From positions 2,122,857 through 2,186,856 of the forward strand of contig OX393573.1 of the NCBI GenBank assembly GCA_947652115.1: 64,000 nt of DNA. The letters run 5' to 3'. Each line of letters opens with the position of its first letter. Positions within the stretch are counted from its first letter, which is position 1. Shown here in pieces: positions 1 through 14,300 of this stretch. The notes under the pieces are model-generated. The model was not told where the DNA came from and did not search any database. It was given only the letters and a program-made list of their open reading frames with translations. The position numbers were made by a program, and so were the translations under genes. Source of the stretch: Blastomussa wellsi (Eukaryota > Cnidaria > Anthozoa > Scleractinia > Plerogyridae).

Positions 1-405
1 TTCAAAAACGGCCGATCTTTTAGCTCGACTTTGCAAGGCTGTAAAATTGAAACTACTTGTTCGATTTTAGCCTAATTGGTATCGATGGACTCGGCAACTA
101 TCCCAGATTTGATCTGTGCAAAACACCGCTTGAAAAAATCTCAAATAGCTGAGAAATAGCACGATTTTGAAAAGTCGCCAAAATGGCTATTTTTTGACTT
201 TTTTCTAAGGGGGGACCATAGGAAAATTTTCAAAAAATTTAAACTTGTCCGATTCTAGTCTAATTGGTATGGATGGACTTAGAAGCCATCGCAGTTTTCA
301 TTTGAGCAAAAAACCGCTTGAAAAAAGCTCAATTGGCTGAGAAATGACACGATTTTAAAAGTTGCCCAAAATGGCCAATTTCATAGGGGGGACCATAGGA
401 AATTT
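1..405. repeat. Reference satellite unit: half A (1-228) plus half B (229-405)
   Basis: Each unit is itself an ancient duplication. Half A and half B share, in the same order, TTCAAAAA, CTAATTGGTAT, GATGGACT, CCGCTTGAAAAAA, GCTGAGAAAT, CACGATTTT, CAAAATGGC and GGGGGGACCATAGGAAA. Half A has about 51 extra bases near its start, running from CGGCCGATC to the AAAATTG before ACTACTTG. This makes the dimer asymmetric: 228 bp against 177 bp. The G6 tract before ACCATAGG occurs once per half and always on the + strand. Diverged halves with near-identical dimers mean that amplification acts on the dimer and not on the single half. Confidence 0.95.
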
Positions 406-3242
406 TTCAAAAACGGCCGATCTTTTAGCTCGACTTTGCAAGGCTGTAAAATTGAAACTACTTGTTCGATTTTAGCCTAATTGGTATCGATGGACTCGGC
501 AACTATCCCAGATTTGATCTGTGCAAAACACCGCTTGAAAAAATCTCAAATAGCTGAGAAATAGCACGATTTTGAAAAGTCGCCAAAATGGCTATTTTTT
601 GACTTTTTTCTAAGGGGGGACCATAGGAAAATTTTCAAAAAATTTAAACTTGTCCGATTCTAGTCTAATTGGTATGGATGGACTTAGAAGCCATCACAGT
701 TTTCATTTGAGCAAAAAACCGCTTGAAAAAAGCTCAATTGGCTGAGAAATGACACGATTTTAAAAGTTGCCCAAAATGGCCAATTTCATAGGGGGGGACC
801 ATAGGAAATTTTTCAAAAACGGCCGATCTTTTAGCTCGACTTTGCAAGGCTGTAAAATTGAAACTACTTGTTCGATTTTAGCCTAATTTGTATCGATCGA
901 CTCGGCAACTATCCTAGATTTGATCTGTGCAAAAAACCGCTTGAAAAAATCTCAAATAGCTGAGAAATAGCACGATTTTGAAAAGTCGCCAAAATGGCTA
1001 TTTTTTGACTTTTTTCTAAGGGGGGACCATAGGAAAATTTTCAAAAAATTTAAACTTGTCCGATTCTAGTCTAATTGGTATGGATGGACTTAGAAGCCAT
1101 CGCAGTTTTCATTTGAGCAAAAAACCGCTTGAAAAAAGCTCAATTGGCTGAGAAATGACACGATTTTAAAAGTTGCCCAAAATGGCCAATTTCATAGGGG
1201 GGACCATAGGAAATTTTTCAAAAACGGCCGATCTTTTAGCTCGACTTTGCAAGGCTGTAAAATTGAAACTTCTTGTTCGATTTTAGCCTAATTGGTATCG
1301 ATGGACTCGGCAACTATCCCAGATTTGATCCGTGCAAAAAACCGCTTGAAAAAATCTCAAATAGCTGAGAAATAGCACGATTTTGAAAAGTCGCCAAAAT
1401 GGCTAATTTTGGACTTTTTTCTAAGGGGGGACCATAGGAAAATTTTCAAAAAATTTAAACTTGTCCGATTCTAGTCTAATTGGTATGGATGGACTTAGAA
1501 GCCATCGCAGTTTTCATTTGAGCAAAAAACCGCTTGAAAAAAGCTCAATTGGCTGAGAAATGACACGATTTTAAAAGTTGCCCAAAATGGCCAATTTCAT
1601 AGGGGGGACCATAGGAAATTTTTCAAAAACGGCCGATCTTTTAGCTCGACTTTGCAAGGCTGTAAAATTGAAACTACTTGTTCGATTTTAGCCTAATTGG
1701 TATCGATGGACTCGGCAACTATCCCAGATTTGATCTGTGCAAAACACCGCTTGAAAAAATCTCAAATAGCTGAGAAATAGCACGATTTTGAAAAGTCGCC
1801 AAAATGGCTATTTTTTGACTTTTTTCTAAGGGGGGACCATAGGAAAATTTTCAAAAAATTTAAACTTGTCCGATTCTAGTCTAATTGGTATGGATGGACT
1901 TAGAAGCCATCGCAGTTTTCATTTGAGCAAAAAACCGCTTGAAAAAAGCTCAATTGGCTGAGAAATGACACGATTTTAAAAGTTGCCCAAAATGGCCAAT
2001 TTCATAGGGGGGACCATAGGAAATTTTTCAAAAACGGCCGATCTTTTAGCTCGACTTTGCAAGGCTGTAAAATTGAAACTACTTGTTCGATTTTAGCCTA
2101 ATTGGTATCGATGGACTCGGCAACTATCCCAGATTTGATCTGTGCAAAACACCGCTTGAAAAAATCTCAAATAGCTGAGAAATAGCACGATTTTGAAAAG
2201 TCGCCAAAATGGCTATTTTTTGACTTTTTTCTAAGGGGGGACCATAGGAAAATTTTCAAAAAATTTAAACTTGTCCGATTCTAGTCTAATTGGTATGGAT
2301 GGACTTAGAAGCCATCACAGTTTTCATTTGAGCAAAAAACCGCTTGAAAAAAGCTCAATTGGCTGAGAAATGACACGATTTTAAAAGTTGCCCAAAATGG
2401 CCAATTTCATAGGGGGGGACCATAGGAAATTTTTCAAAAACGGCCGATCTTTTAGCTCGACTTTGCAAGGCTGTAAAATTGAAACTACTTGTTCGATTTT
2501 AGCCTAATTTGTATCGATCGACTCGGCAACTATCCTAGATTTGATCTGTGCAAAAAACCGCTTGAAAAAATCTCAAATAGCTGAGAAATAGCACGATTTT
2601 GAAAAGTCGCCAAAATGGCTATTTTTTGACTTTTTTCTAAGGGGGGACCATAGGAAAATTTTCAAAAAATTTAAACTTGTCCGATTCTAGTCTAATTGGT
2701 ATGGATGGACTTAGAAGCCATCGCAGTTTTCATTTGAGCAAAAAACCGCTTGAAAAAAGCTCAATTGGCTGAGAAATGACACGATTTTAAAAGTTGCCCA
2801 AAATGGCCAATTTCATAGGGGGGACCATAGGAAATTTTTCAAAAACGGCCGATCTTTTAGCTCGACTTTGCAAGGCTGTAAAATTGAAACTTCTTGTTCG
2901 ATTTTAGCCTAATTGGTATCGATGGACTCGGCAACTATCCCAGATTTGATCCGTGCAAAAAACCGCTTGAAAAAATCTCAAATAGCTGAGAAATAGCACG
3001 ATTTTGAAAAGTCGCCAAAATGGCTAATTTTGGACTTTTTTCTAAGGGGGGACCATAGGAAAATTTTCAAAAAATTTAAACTTGTCCGATTCTAGTCTAA
3101 TTGGTATGGATGGACTTAGAAGCCATCGCAGTTTTCATTTGAGCAAAAAACCGCTTGAAAAAAGCTCAATTGGCTGAGAAATGACACGATTTTAAAAGTT
3201 GCCCAAAATGGCCAATTTCATAGGGGGGACCATAGGAAATTT
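1..3242. repeat. Higher-order repeat: 4-unit block of 1621 bp, two tandem copies
   Basis: Units 1-4 (1-1621) and 5-8 (1622-3242) carry the same private variants in the same order. The second unit has ATCACAG in half B and a seven-G tract. The third has TAATTTGTATCGATCGACT. The fourth has AACTTCTTGTTCG, GATCCGTG and GGCTAATTTTGG. The next unit (3243) again has the AAAACACCG form of unit 1, and then the pattern stops with GGCAGTAAAAGTG in the unit at 3648. Confidence 0.93.
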
Positions 3243-6200
3243 TTCAAAAACGGCCGATCTTTTAGCTCGACTTTGCAAGGCTGTAAAATTGAAACTACTT
3301 GTTCGATTTTAGCCTAATTGGTATCGATGGACTCGGCAACTATCCCAGATTTGATCTGTGCAAAACACCGCTTGAAAAAATCTCAAATAGCTGAGAAATA
3401 GCACGATTTTGAAAAGTCGCCAAAATGGCTATTTTTTGACTTTTTTCTAAGGGGGGACCATAGGAAAATTTTCAAAAAATTTAAACTTGTCCGATTCTAG
3501 TCTAATTGGTATGGATGGACTTAGAAGCCATCGCAGTTTTCATTTGAGCAAAAAACCGCTTGAAAAAAGCTCAATTGGCTGAGAAATGACACGATTTTAA
3601 AAGTTGCCCAAAATGGCCAATTTCATAGGGGGGACCATAGGAAATTTTTCAAAAACGGCCGATCTTTTAGCTCGACTTTGCAAGGCAGTAAAAGTGAAAC
3701 TACTTGTTCGATTTTAGCCTAATTGGTATCGATGGACTCGGCAACTATCCCAGATTTGATCTGTGCAAAAAACCGCTTGAAAAAATCTCAAATAGCTGAG
3801 AAATAGCACGATTTTGAAAAGTCGCCAAAATGGCTATTTTTTGACTTTTTTCTAAGGGGGGACCATAGGAAAATTTTCAAAAAATTTAAACTTGTCCGAT
3901 TCTAGTCTAATTGGTATGGATGGACTTAGAAGCCATCGCAGTTTTCATTTGAGCAAAAAACCGCTTGAAAAAAGCTCAATTGGCTGAGAAATGACACGAT
4001 TTTAAAAGTTGCCCAAAATGGCCAATTTCATAGGGGGGACCATAGGAAATTTTTCAAAAACGGCCGATCTTTTAGCTCGACTTTGCAAGGCTGTAAAATT
4101 GAAACTACTTGTTCGATTTTAGCCTAATTGGTATCGATGGACTCGGCAACTATCCTAGATTTGATCTGTGCAAAAAACCGCTTGAAAAAATCTCAAATAG
4201 CTGAGAAATAACACGATTTTGAAAAGTCGCCAAAATGGCTATTTTTTGACTTTTTTCTAAGGGGGGACCATAGGAAAATTTTCAAAAAATTTAAACTTGT
4301 CCGATTCTAGTCTAATTGGTATGGATGGACTTAGAAGCCATCGCAGTTTTCATTTGAGCAAAAAACCGCTTGAAAAAAGCTCAATTGGCTGAGAAATGAC
4401 ACGATTTTAAAAGTTGCCCAAAATGGCCAATTTCATAGGGGGGACCATAGGAAATTTTTCAAAAACGGCCGATCTTTTAGCTCGACTTTGCAAGGCTGTA
4501 AAATTGAAACTACTTGTTCGATTTTAGCCTAATTGGTATCGATGGACTCGGCAACTATCCTAGATTTGATCTGTGCAAAACTCCGCTTGAAAAAATCTCA
4601 AATAGCTGAGAAATAGCACGATTTTGAAAAGTCGCCAAAATGGCTATTTTTTGACTTTTTTCTAAGGGGGGACCATAGGAAAATTTTCAAAAAATTTAAA
4701 CTTGTCCGATTCTAGTCTAATTGGTATGGATGGACTTAGAAGCCATCGCAGTTTTCATTTGAGCAAAAAACCGCTTGAAAAAAGCTCAATTGGCTGAGAA
4801 ATGACACGATTTTAAAAGTTGCCCAAAATGGCCAATTTCATAGGGGGGACCATAGGAAATTTTTCAAAAACGGCCGATCTTTTAGCTCGACTTTGCAAGG
4901 CTGTAGAATTGAAACTACTTGTTCGATTTTAGCCTAATTGGTATCGATGGACTTGGCAACTATCCTAGATTTGATCTGTGCAAAAAACTGCTTGAAAAAA
5001 TCTCAAATAGCTGAGAAATAGCACGATTTCTAAAAGTCGCCAAAATGGCTATTTTTTGACTTTTTTCTAAGGGGGGACCATAGGAAAATTTTCAAAAAAT
5101 TTAAACTTGTCCGATTCTAGTCTAATTGGTATGGATGGACTTAGAAGCCATCGCAGTTTTCATTTGAGCAAAAAACCGCTTGAAAAAAGCTCAATTGGCT
5201 GAGAAATGACACGATTTTAAAAGTTGCCCAAAATGGCCAATTTCATAGGGGGGACCATAGGAAATTTTTCAAAAACGGCCGATCTTTTAGCTCGACTTTG
5301 CAAGGCTGTAAAATTGAAACTACTTGTTCGATTTTAGCCTAATTGGTATCGATGGACTCGGCAACTATACTAGATTTGATCTGTGCAAAAATTCGCTTGA
5401 AAAAATCTCAAATAGCTGAGAAATAGCACGATTTTTTAAAGTCGCCAAAATGGCTATTTTTTGACTTTTTTCTAAGGGGGGACCATAGGAAAATTTTCAA
5501 AAAATTTAAACTTGTCCGATTCTAGTCTAATTGGTATGGATGGACTTAAAAGCCATCGCAGTTTTCATTTGAGCAAAAAACCGCTTGAAAAAAGCTCAAT
5601 TGGCTGAGAAATGACACGATTTTAAAAGTTGCCCAAAATGGCCAATTTCATAGGGGGGACCATAGGAAATTTTTCAAAAACGGCCGATCTTTTAGCTCGA
5701 CTTTGCAAGGCTGTAAAATTGAAACTACTTGTTCGATTTTAGCCTAATTGGTATCGATGGACTCGGCAACTATCCTAGATTTGATCTGTGCAAAAAACCG
5801 CTTGAAAAAATCTCAAATAGCTGAGAAATAGCACGATTTTGAAAAGTCGCCAAAATGGCTATTTTTTGACTTTTTTCTAAGGGGGGACCATAGGAAAATT
5901 TTCAAAAAATTTAAACTTGTCCGATTCTAGTCTAATTGGTATGGATGGACTTAGAAGCCATCGCAGTTTTCATTTGAGCAAAAAACCGCTTGAAAAAAGC
6001 TCAATTGGCTGAGAAATGACACGATTTTAAAAGTTGCCCAAAATGGCCAATTTCATAGGGGGGACCATAGGAAATTTTTCAAAAACGGCCGATCTTTTAG
6101 CTCGACTTTGCAAGGCTGTAAAATTGAAACTACTTGTTCGATTTTAGCCTAATTGGTATCGATGGACTCGGCAACTATCCCAGATTTGATCTGTGCAAAA

Positions 6201-9200
6201 AACCGCTTGAAAAAATCTCAAATAGCTGAGAAATAGCACGATTTTTAAAAGTCGCCAAAATGGCTATTTTTTGACTTTTTTCTAAGGGGGGACCATAGGA
6301 AAATTTTCAAAAAATTTAAACTTGTCCGATTCTAGTCTTATTGGTATGGATGGACTTAGAAGCCATCGCAGTTTTCATTTGAGCAAAAAACCGCTTGAAA
6401 AAAGCTCAATTGGCTGAGAAATGACACGATTTTAAAAGTTGCCCAAAATGGCCAATTTCATAGGGGGGACCATAGGAAATTTTTCAAAAACGGCCGATCT
6501 TTTAGCTCGACTTTGCAAGGCTGTAAAATTGAAACTACTTGTTCGATTTTAGCCTAATTGGTATCGATGGACTCGGCAACTATCCTAGATTTGATCTGTG
6601 CAAAAAACCGCTTGAAAAAATCTCAAATAGCTGAGAAATAGCACGATTTTGAAAAGTCGCCAAAATGGCTATTTTTTGACTTTTTTCTAAGGGGGGACCA
6701 TAGGAAAATTTTCAAAAAAATTAAACTTGTCCGATTCTAGTCTAATTGGTATGGATGGACTTAGAAGCCATCGCAGTTTTCATTTGAGCAAAAAACCGCT
6801 TGAAAAAAGCTCAATTGGCTGAGAAATGACACGATTTTAAAAGTTGCCCAAAATGGCCAATTTCATAGGGGGGACCATAGGAAATTTTTCAAAAACGGCC
6901 GATCTTTTAGCTCGACTTTGCAAGGCTGTAAAATTGAAACTACTTGTTCGATTTTAGCCTAATTGGTATCGATGGACTCGGCAACTATCCTAGATTTGAT
7001 CTGTGCAAAACTCCGCTTGAACGAATCTCAAATAGCTGAGAAATAGCACGATTTTTAAAAGTCGCCAAAATGGCTATTTTTTGACTTTTTTCTAAGGGGG
7101 GACCATAGGAAAATTTTCAAAAAATTTAAACTTGTCCGATTCTAGTCTAATTGGTATGGATGGACTTAGAAGCCATCGCAGTTTTCATTTGAGCAAAAAA
7201 CCGCTTGAAAAAAGCTCAATTGGCTGAGAAATGACACGATTTTAAAAGTTGCCCAAAATGGCCAATTTCATAGGGGGGACCATAGGAAATTTTTCAAAAA
7301 CGGCCGATCTTTTAGCTCGACTTTGCAAGGCTGTAGAATTGAAACTACTTGTTCGATTTTAGCCTAATTGGTATCGATGGACTTGGCAACTATCCTAGAT
7401 TTGATCTGTGCAAATAACTGCTTGAAAAAATCTCAAATAGCTGAGAAATAGCACGATTTCTAAAAGTCGCCAAAATGGCTATTTTTTGACTTTTTTCTAA
7501 GGGGGGACCATAGGAAAATTTTCAAAAAATTTAAACTTGTCCGATTCTAGTCTAATTGGTATGGATGGACTTAGAAGCCATCGCAGTTTTCATTTGAGCA
7601 AAAAACCGCTTGAAAAAAGCTCAATTGGCTGAGAAATGACACGATTTTAAAAGTTGCCCAAAATGGCCAATTTCATAGGGGGGACCATAGGAAATTTTTC
7701 AAAAACGGCCGATCTTTTAGCTCGACTTTGCAAGGCTGTAAAATTGAAACTACTTGTTCGATTTTAGCCTAATTGGTATCGATGGACTCGGCAACTATCC
7801 TAGATTTGATCTGTGCAAAAAACCGCTTGAAAAAATCTCAAATAGCTGAGAAATAACACGATTTTGAAAAGTCGCCAAAATGGCTATTTTTTGACTTTTT
7901 TCTAAGGGGGGACCATAGGAAAATTTTCAAAAAATTTAAACTTGTCCGATTCTAGTCTAATTGGTATGGATGGACTTAGAAGCCATCGCAGTTTTCATTT
8001 GAGCAAAAAACCGCTTGAAAAAAGCTCAATTGGCTGAGAAATGACACGATTTTAAAAGTTGCCCAAAATGGCCAATTTCATAGGGGGGACCATAGGAAAT
8101 TTTTCAAAAACGGCCGATCTTTTAGCTCGACTTTGCAAGGCTGTAAAATTGAAACTACTTGTTCGATTTTAGCCTAATTGGTATCGATGGACTCGGCAAC
8201 TATCCTAGATTTGATCTGTGCAAAAAACCGCTTGAAAAAATCTCAAATAGCTGAGAAATAGCACGATTTTTAAAAGTCGCCAAAATGGCTATTTTTTGAC
8301 TTTTTTCTAAGGGGGGACCATAGGAAAATTTTCAAAAAATTTAAACTTGTCCGATTCTAGTCTAATTGGTATGGATGGACTTATAAGCCATCGCAGTTTT
8401 CATTTGAGCAAAAAACCGCTTGAAAAAAGCTCAATTGGCTGAGAAATGACACGATTTTAAAAGTTGCCCAAAATGGCCAATTTCATAGGGGGGACCATAG
8501 GAAATTTTTCAAAAACGGCCGATCTTTTAGCTCGACTTTGCAAGGCTGTAAAATTGAAACTACTTGTTCGATTTTAGCCTAATTGGTATCGATGGACTCG
8601 GCAACTATCCTAGATTTGACCTGTGCAAAAAACCGCTTGAAAAAATCTCAAATAGCTGAGAAATAGCACGATTTTGAAAAGTCGCCAAAATGGCTATTTT
8701 TTGACTTTTTTCTAAGGGGGGACCATAGGAAAATTTTCAAAAAATTTAAACTTGTCCGATTCTAGTCTAATTGGTATGGATGGACTTAGAAGCCATCGCA
8801 GTTTTCATTTGAGCAAAAAACCGCTTGAAAAAAGCTCAATTGGCTGAGAAATGACACGATTTTAAAAGTTGCCCAAAATGGCCAATTTCATAGGGGGGAC
8901 CATAGGAAATTTTTCAAAAACGGCCGATCTTTTAGCTCAACTTTGCAAGGCTGTAAAATTGAAACTACTTGTTCGATTTTAGCCTAATTGGTATCGATGG
9001 ACTCGGCAACTATCCTAGATTTGATCTGTGCAAAACACCGCTTGAAAAAATCTCAAATAGCTGAGAAATAGCACGATTTTTAAAAGTCGCCAAAATGGCT
9101 ATTTTTTGACTTTTTTCTAAGGGGGGACCATAGGAAAATTTTCAAAAAATTTAAACTTGTCCGATTCTAGTCTAATTGGTATGGATGGACTTAGAAGCCA

Positions 9201-11342
9201 TTGCAGTTTTCATTTGAGCAAAAAACCGCTTGAAAAAAGCTCAATTGGCTGAGAAATGACACGATTTTAAAAGTTGCCCAAAATGGCCAATTTCATAGGG
9301 GGGACCATAGGAAATTTTTCAAAAACGGCCGATCTTTTAGCTCGACTTTGCAAGGCTGTAGAATTGAAACTACTTGTTCGATTTTAGCCTAATTGGTATC
9401 GATGGACTTGGCAACTATCCTAGATTTGATCTGTGCAAAAAACTGCTTGAAACAATCTCAAATAGCTGAGAAATAGCACGATTTTGAAAAGTCGCCAAAA
9501 TGGCTATTTTTTGACTTTTTTCTAAGGGGGGACCATAGGAAAATTTTCAAAAAATTTAAACTTGTCCGATTCTAGTCTAATTGGTATGGATGGACTTAGA
9601 AGCCATCGCAGTTTTAATTTGAGCAAAAAACCGCTTGAAAAAAGCTCAATTGGCTGAGAAATGACACGATTTTAAAAGTTGCCCAAAATGGCCAATTTCA
9701 TAGGGGGGACCATAGGAAATTTTTCAAAAACGGCCGATCTTTTAGCTCGACTTTGCAAGGCTGTAAAATTGAAACTACTTGTTCGATTTTAGCCTAATTG
9801 GTATCGATGGACTTGGTAACTATCTTAGATTTGATCTGTGCAAAAAACCGCTTGAAAAAATCTCAAATAGCTGAGAAATAGCACGATTTTGAAAAGTCGC
9901 CAAAATGGCTATTTTTTGACTTTTTTCTAAGGGGGGACCATAGGAAAATTTTCAAAAAAATTAAACTTGTCCGATTCTAGTCTAATTGGTATGGATGGAC
10001 TTAGAAGCCATCGCAGTTTTCATTTGAGCAAAAAACCGCTTGAAAAAAGCTCAATTGGCTGAGAAATGACACGATTTTAAAAGTTGCCCAAAATGGCCAA
10101 TTTCATAGGGGGGACCATAGGAAATTTTTCAAAAACGGCCGACCTTTTAGCTCGACTTTGCAAGGCTGTAAAATTGAAACTACTTGTTCGATTTTAGCCT
10201 AATTGGTATCGATGGACTCGGCAACTATCCTAGATTTGATCTGTGCAAAAAACCGCTTGAAAAAATCTAAAATAGCTGAGAAATAGCACGATTTTTAAAA
10301 GTCGCCAAAATGGCTATTTTTTGACTTTTTTCTAAGGGGGGACCATAGGAAAATTTTCAAAAAATTTAAACTTGTCCGATTCTAGTCTAATTGGTATGGA
10401 TGGACTTAGAAGCCATCGCAGTTTTCATTTGAGCAAAAAACCGCTTGAAAAAAGCTCAATTGGCTGAGAAATGACACGATTTTAAAAGTTGCCCAAAATG
10501 GCCAATTTCATAGGGGGGACCATAGGAAATTTTTCAAAAACGGCCGATCTTTTAGCTCGACTTTGCAAGGCTGTAAAATTGAAACTACTTGTTCGATTTT
10601 AGCCTAATTGGTATCAATGGACTCGGCAACTATCCTAGATTTGATCTGTGCAAAAAACCGCTTGAAAAAATCTCAAATAGCTGAGAAATAGCACGATTTT
10701 GAAAAGTCGCCAAAATGGCTATTTTTTGACTTTTTTCTAAGGCGGGACCATAGGAAAATTTTCAAAAAATTTAAACTTGTCCGATTCTAGTCTAATTGGT
10801 ATGGATGGACTTAGAAGCCATCGCAGTTTTCATTTGAGCAAAAAACCGCTTGAAAAAAGCTCAATTGGCTGAGAAATGACACGATTTTAAAAGTTGCCCA
10901 AAATGGCCAATTTCATAGGGGGGACCATAGGAAATTTTTCAAAAACGGCCGATCTTTTAGCTCGACTTTGCAAGGCTGTAAAATTGAAACTACTTGTTCG
11001 ATTTTAGCCTAATTGGTATCGATGGACTCGGCAACTATCCTAGATTTGATCTGTGCAAAAAACCGCTTGAAAAAATCTCAAATAGCTGAGAAATAGCACG
11101 ATTTTTAAAAGTCGCCAAAATGGCTATTTTTTGACTTTTTTCTAAGGGGGGACCATAGGAAAATTTTCAAAAAATTTAAACTTGTCCGATTCTAGTCTAA
11201 TTGGTATGGATGGACTTAGAAGCCATCGCAGTTTTCATTTGAGCAAAAAACCGCTTGAAAAAAGCTCAATTGGCTGAGAAATGACACGATTTTAAAAGTT
11301 GCCCAAAATGGCCAATTTCATAGGGGGGACCATAGGAAATTT

Positions 11343-14300
11343 TTCAAAAACGGCCGATCTTTTAGCTCGACTTTGCAAGGCTGTAAAATTGAAACTACTT
11401 GTTCGATTTTAGCCTAATTGGTATCGATGGACTCGGCAACTGTCCCAGATTTGATCTGTGCAAAAAACCGCTTGAAAAAATCTCAAATAGCTGAGAAATA
11501 GCACGATTTTTAAAAGTCGCCAAAATGGCTATTTTTTGACTTTTTTCTAAGGGGGGACCATAGGAAAATTTTCAAAAAATTTAAACTTGTCCGATTCTAG
11601 TCTTATTGGTATGGATGGACTTAGAAGCCATCGCAGTTTTCATTTGAGCAAAAAACCGCTTGAAAAAAGCTCAATTGGCTGAGAAATGACACGATTTTAA
11701 AAGTTGCCCAAAATGGCCAATTTCATAGGGGGGACCATAGGAAATTTTTCAAAAACGGCCGATCTTTTAGCTCGACTTTGCAAGGCTGTAAAATTGAAAC
11801 TACTTGTTCGATTTTAGCCTAATTGGTATCGATGGACTCGGCAACTATCCTAGATTTGATCTGTGCAAAAAACCGCTTGAAAAAATCTCAAATAGCTGAG
11901 AAATAGCACGATTTTGAAAAGTCGCCAAAATGGCTATTTTTTGACTTTTTTCTAAGGGGGGACCATAGGAAAATTTTCAAAAAATTTAAACTTGTCCGAT
12001 TCTAGTCTAATTGGTATGGATGGACTTAAAAGCCATCGCAGTTTTCATTTGAGCAAAAAACCGCTTGAAAAAAGCTCAATTGGCTGAGAAATGACACGAT
12101 TTTAAAAGTTGCCCAAAATGGCCAATTTCATAGGGGGGACCATAGGAAATTTTTCAAAAACGGCCGATCTTTTAGCTCAACTTTGCAAGGCTGTAAAATT
12201 GAAACTACTTGTTCGATTTTAGCCTAATTGGTATCGATGGACTCGGCAACTATCCTAGATTTGATCTGTGCAAAACACCGCTTGAAAAAATCTCAAATAG
12301 CTGAGAAATAGCACGATTTTGAAAAGTCGCCAAAATGGCTATTTTTTGACTTTTTTCTAAGGGGGGACCATAGGAAAATTTTCAAAAAATTTAAACTTGT
12401 CCGATTCTAGTCTAATTGGTATGGATGGACTTAGAAGCCATTGCAGTTTTCATTTGAGCAAAAAACCGCTTGAAAAAAGCTCAATTGGCTGAGAAATGAC
12501 ACGATTTTAAAAGTTGCCCAAAATGGCCAATTTCATAGGGGGGACCATAGGAAATTTTTCAAAAACGGCCGATCTTTTAGCTCGACTTTGCAAGGCTGTA
12601 GAATTGAAACTACTTGTTCGATTTTAGCCTAATTGGTATCGATGGACTTGGCAACTATCCTAGATTTGATCTGTGCAAAAAACTGCTTGAAACAATCTCA
12701 AATAGCTGAGAAATAGCACGATTTTGAAAAGTCGCCAAAATGGCTATTTTTTGACTTTTTTCTAAGGGGGGACCATAGGAAAATTTTCAAAAAATTTAAA
12801 CTTGTCCGATTCTAGTCTAATTGGTATGGATGGACTTAGAAGCCATCGCAGTTTTCATTTGAGCAAAAAACCGCTTGAAAAAAGCTCAATTGGCTGAGAA
12901 ATGACACGATTTTAAAAGTTGCCCAAAATGGCCAATTTCATAGGGGGGACCATAGGAAATTTTTCAAAAACGGCCGATCTTTTAGCTCGACTTTGCAAGG
13001 CTGTAAAATTGAAACTACTTGTTCGATTTTAGCCTAATTGGTATCGATGGACTCGGCAACTATCCTAGATTTGATCTGTGCAAAAAACCGCTTGAAAAAA
13101 TCTCAAATAGCTAAGAAATAGCACGATTTTGAAAAGTCGCCAAAATGGCTATTTTTTGACTTTTTTCTAAGGGGGGACCATAGGAAAATTTTCAAAAAAA
13201 TTAAACTTGTCCGATTCTAGTCTAATTGGTATGGATGGACTTAGAAGCCATCGCAGTTTTCATTTGAGCAAAAAACCGCTTGAAAAAAGCTCAATTGGCT
13301 GAGAAATGACACGATTTTAAAAGTTGCCCAAAATGGCCAATTTCATAGGGGGGACCATAGGAAATTTTTCAAAAACGGCCGATCTTTTAGCTCGACTTTG
13401 CAAGGCTGTAAAATTGAAACTACTTGTTCGATTTTAGCCTAATTGGTATCGATGGACTCGGCAACTATCCTAGATTTGATCTGTGCAAAACTCCGCTTGA
13501 AAAAATCTCAAATAGCTAAAAAATAGCACGATTTTTAAAAGTCGCCAAAATGGCTATTTTTTGACTTTTTTCTAAGGGGGGACCATAGGAAAATTTTCAA
13601 AAAATTTAAACTTGTCCGATTCTAGTCTAATTGGTATGGATGGACTTAGAAGCCATCGCAGTTTTCATTTGAGCAAAAAACCGCTTGAAAAAAGCTCAAT
13701 TGGCTGAGAAATGACACGATTTTAAAAGTTGCCCAAAATGGCCAATTTCATAGGGGGGACCATAGGAAATTTTTCAAAAACGGCCGATCTTTTAGCTCGA
13801 ATTTGCAAGGCTGTAAAATTGAAACTACTTGTTCGATTTTAGCCTAATTGGTATCGATGGACTCGGCAACTATCCTAGATTTGATCTGTGCAAAAAACCG
13901 CTTGAAAAAATCTCAAATAGCTGAGAAATAGCACGATTTTGAAAAGTCGCCAAAATGGCTATTTTTTGACTTTTTTCTAAGGGGGGACCATAGGAAAATT
14001 TTCAAAAAATTTAAACTTGTCCGATTCTAGTCTAATTGGTATGGATGGACTTAGAAGCCATCGCAGTTTTCATTTGAGCAAAAAACCGCTTGAAAAAAGC
14101 TCAATTGGCTGAGAAATGACACGATTTTAAAAGTTGCCCAAAATGGCCAATTTCATAGGGGGGACCATAGGAAATTTTTCAAAAACGGCCGATCTTTTAG
14201 CTCGACTTTGCAAGGCTGTAGAATTGAAACTACTTGTTCGATTTTAGCCTAATTGGTATCGATGGACTTGGCAACTATCCTAGATTTGATCTGTGCAAAA

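Noticed and set aside
1..405. CENP-B box in the satellite unit
   Set aside because: CTTGTTCGATTTTAGCC looks similar, but the required spacing of A and CGGG after TTCG is not met.
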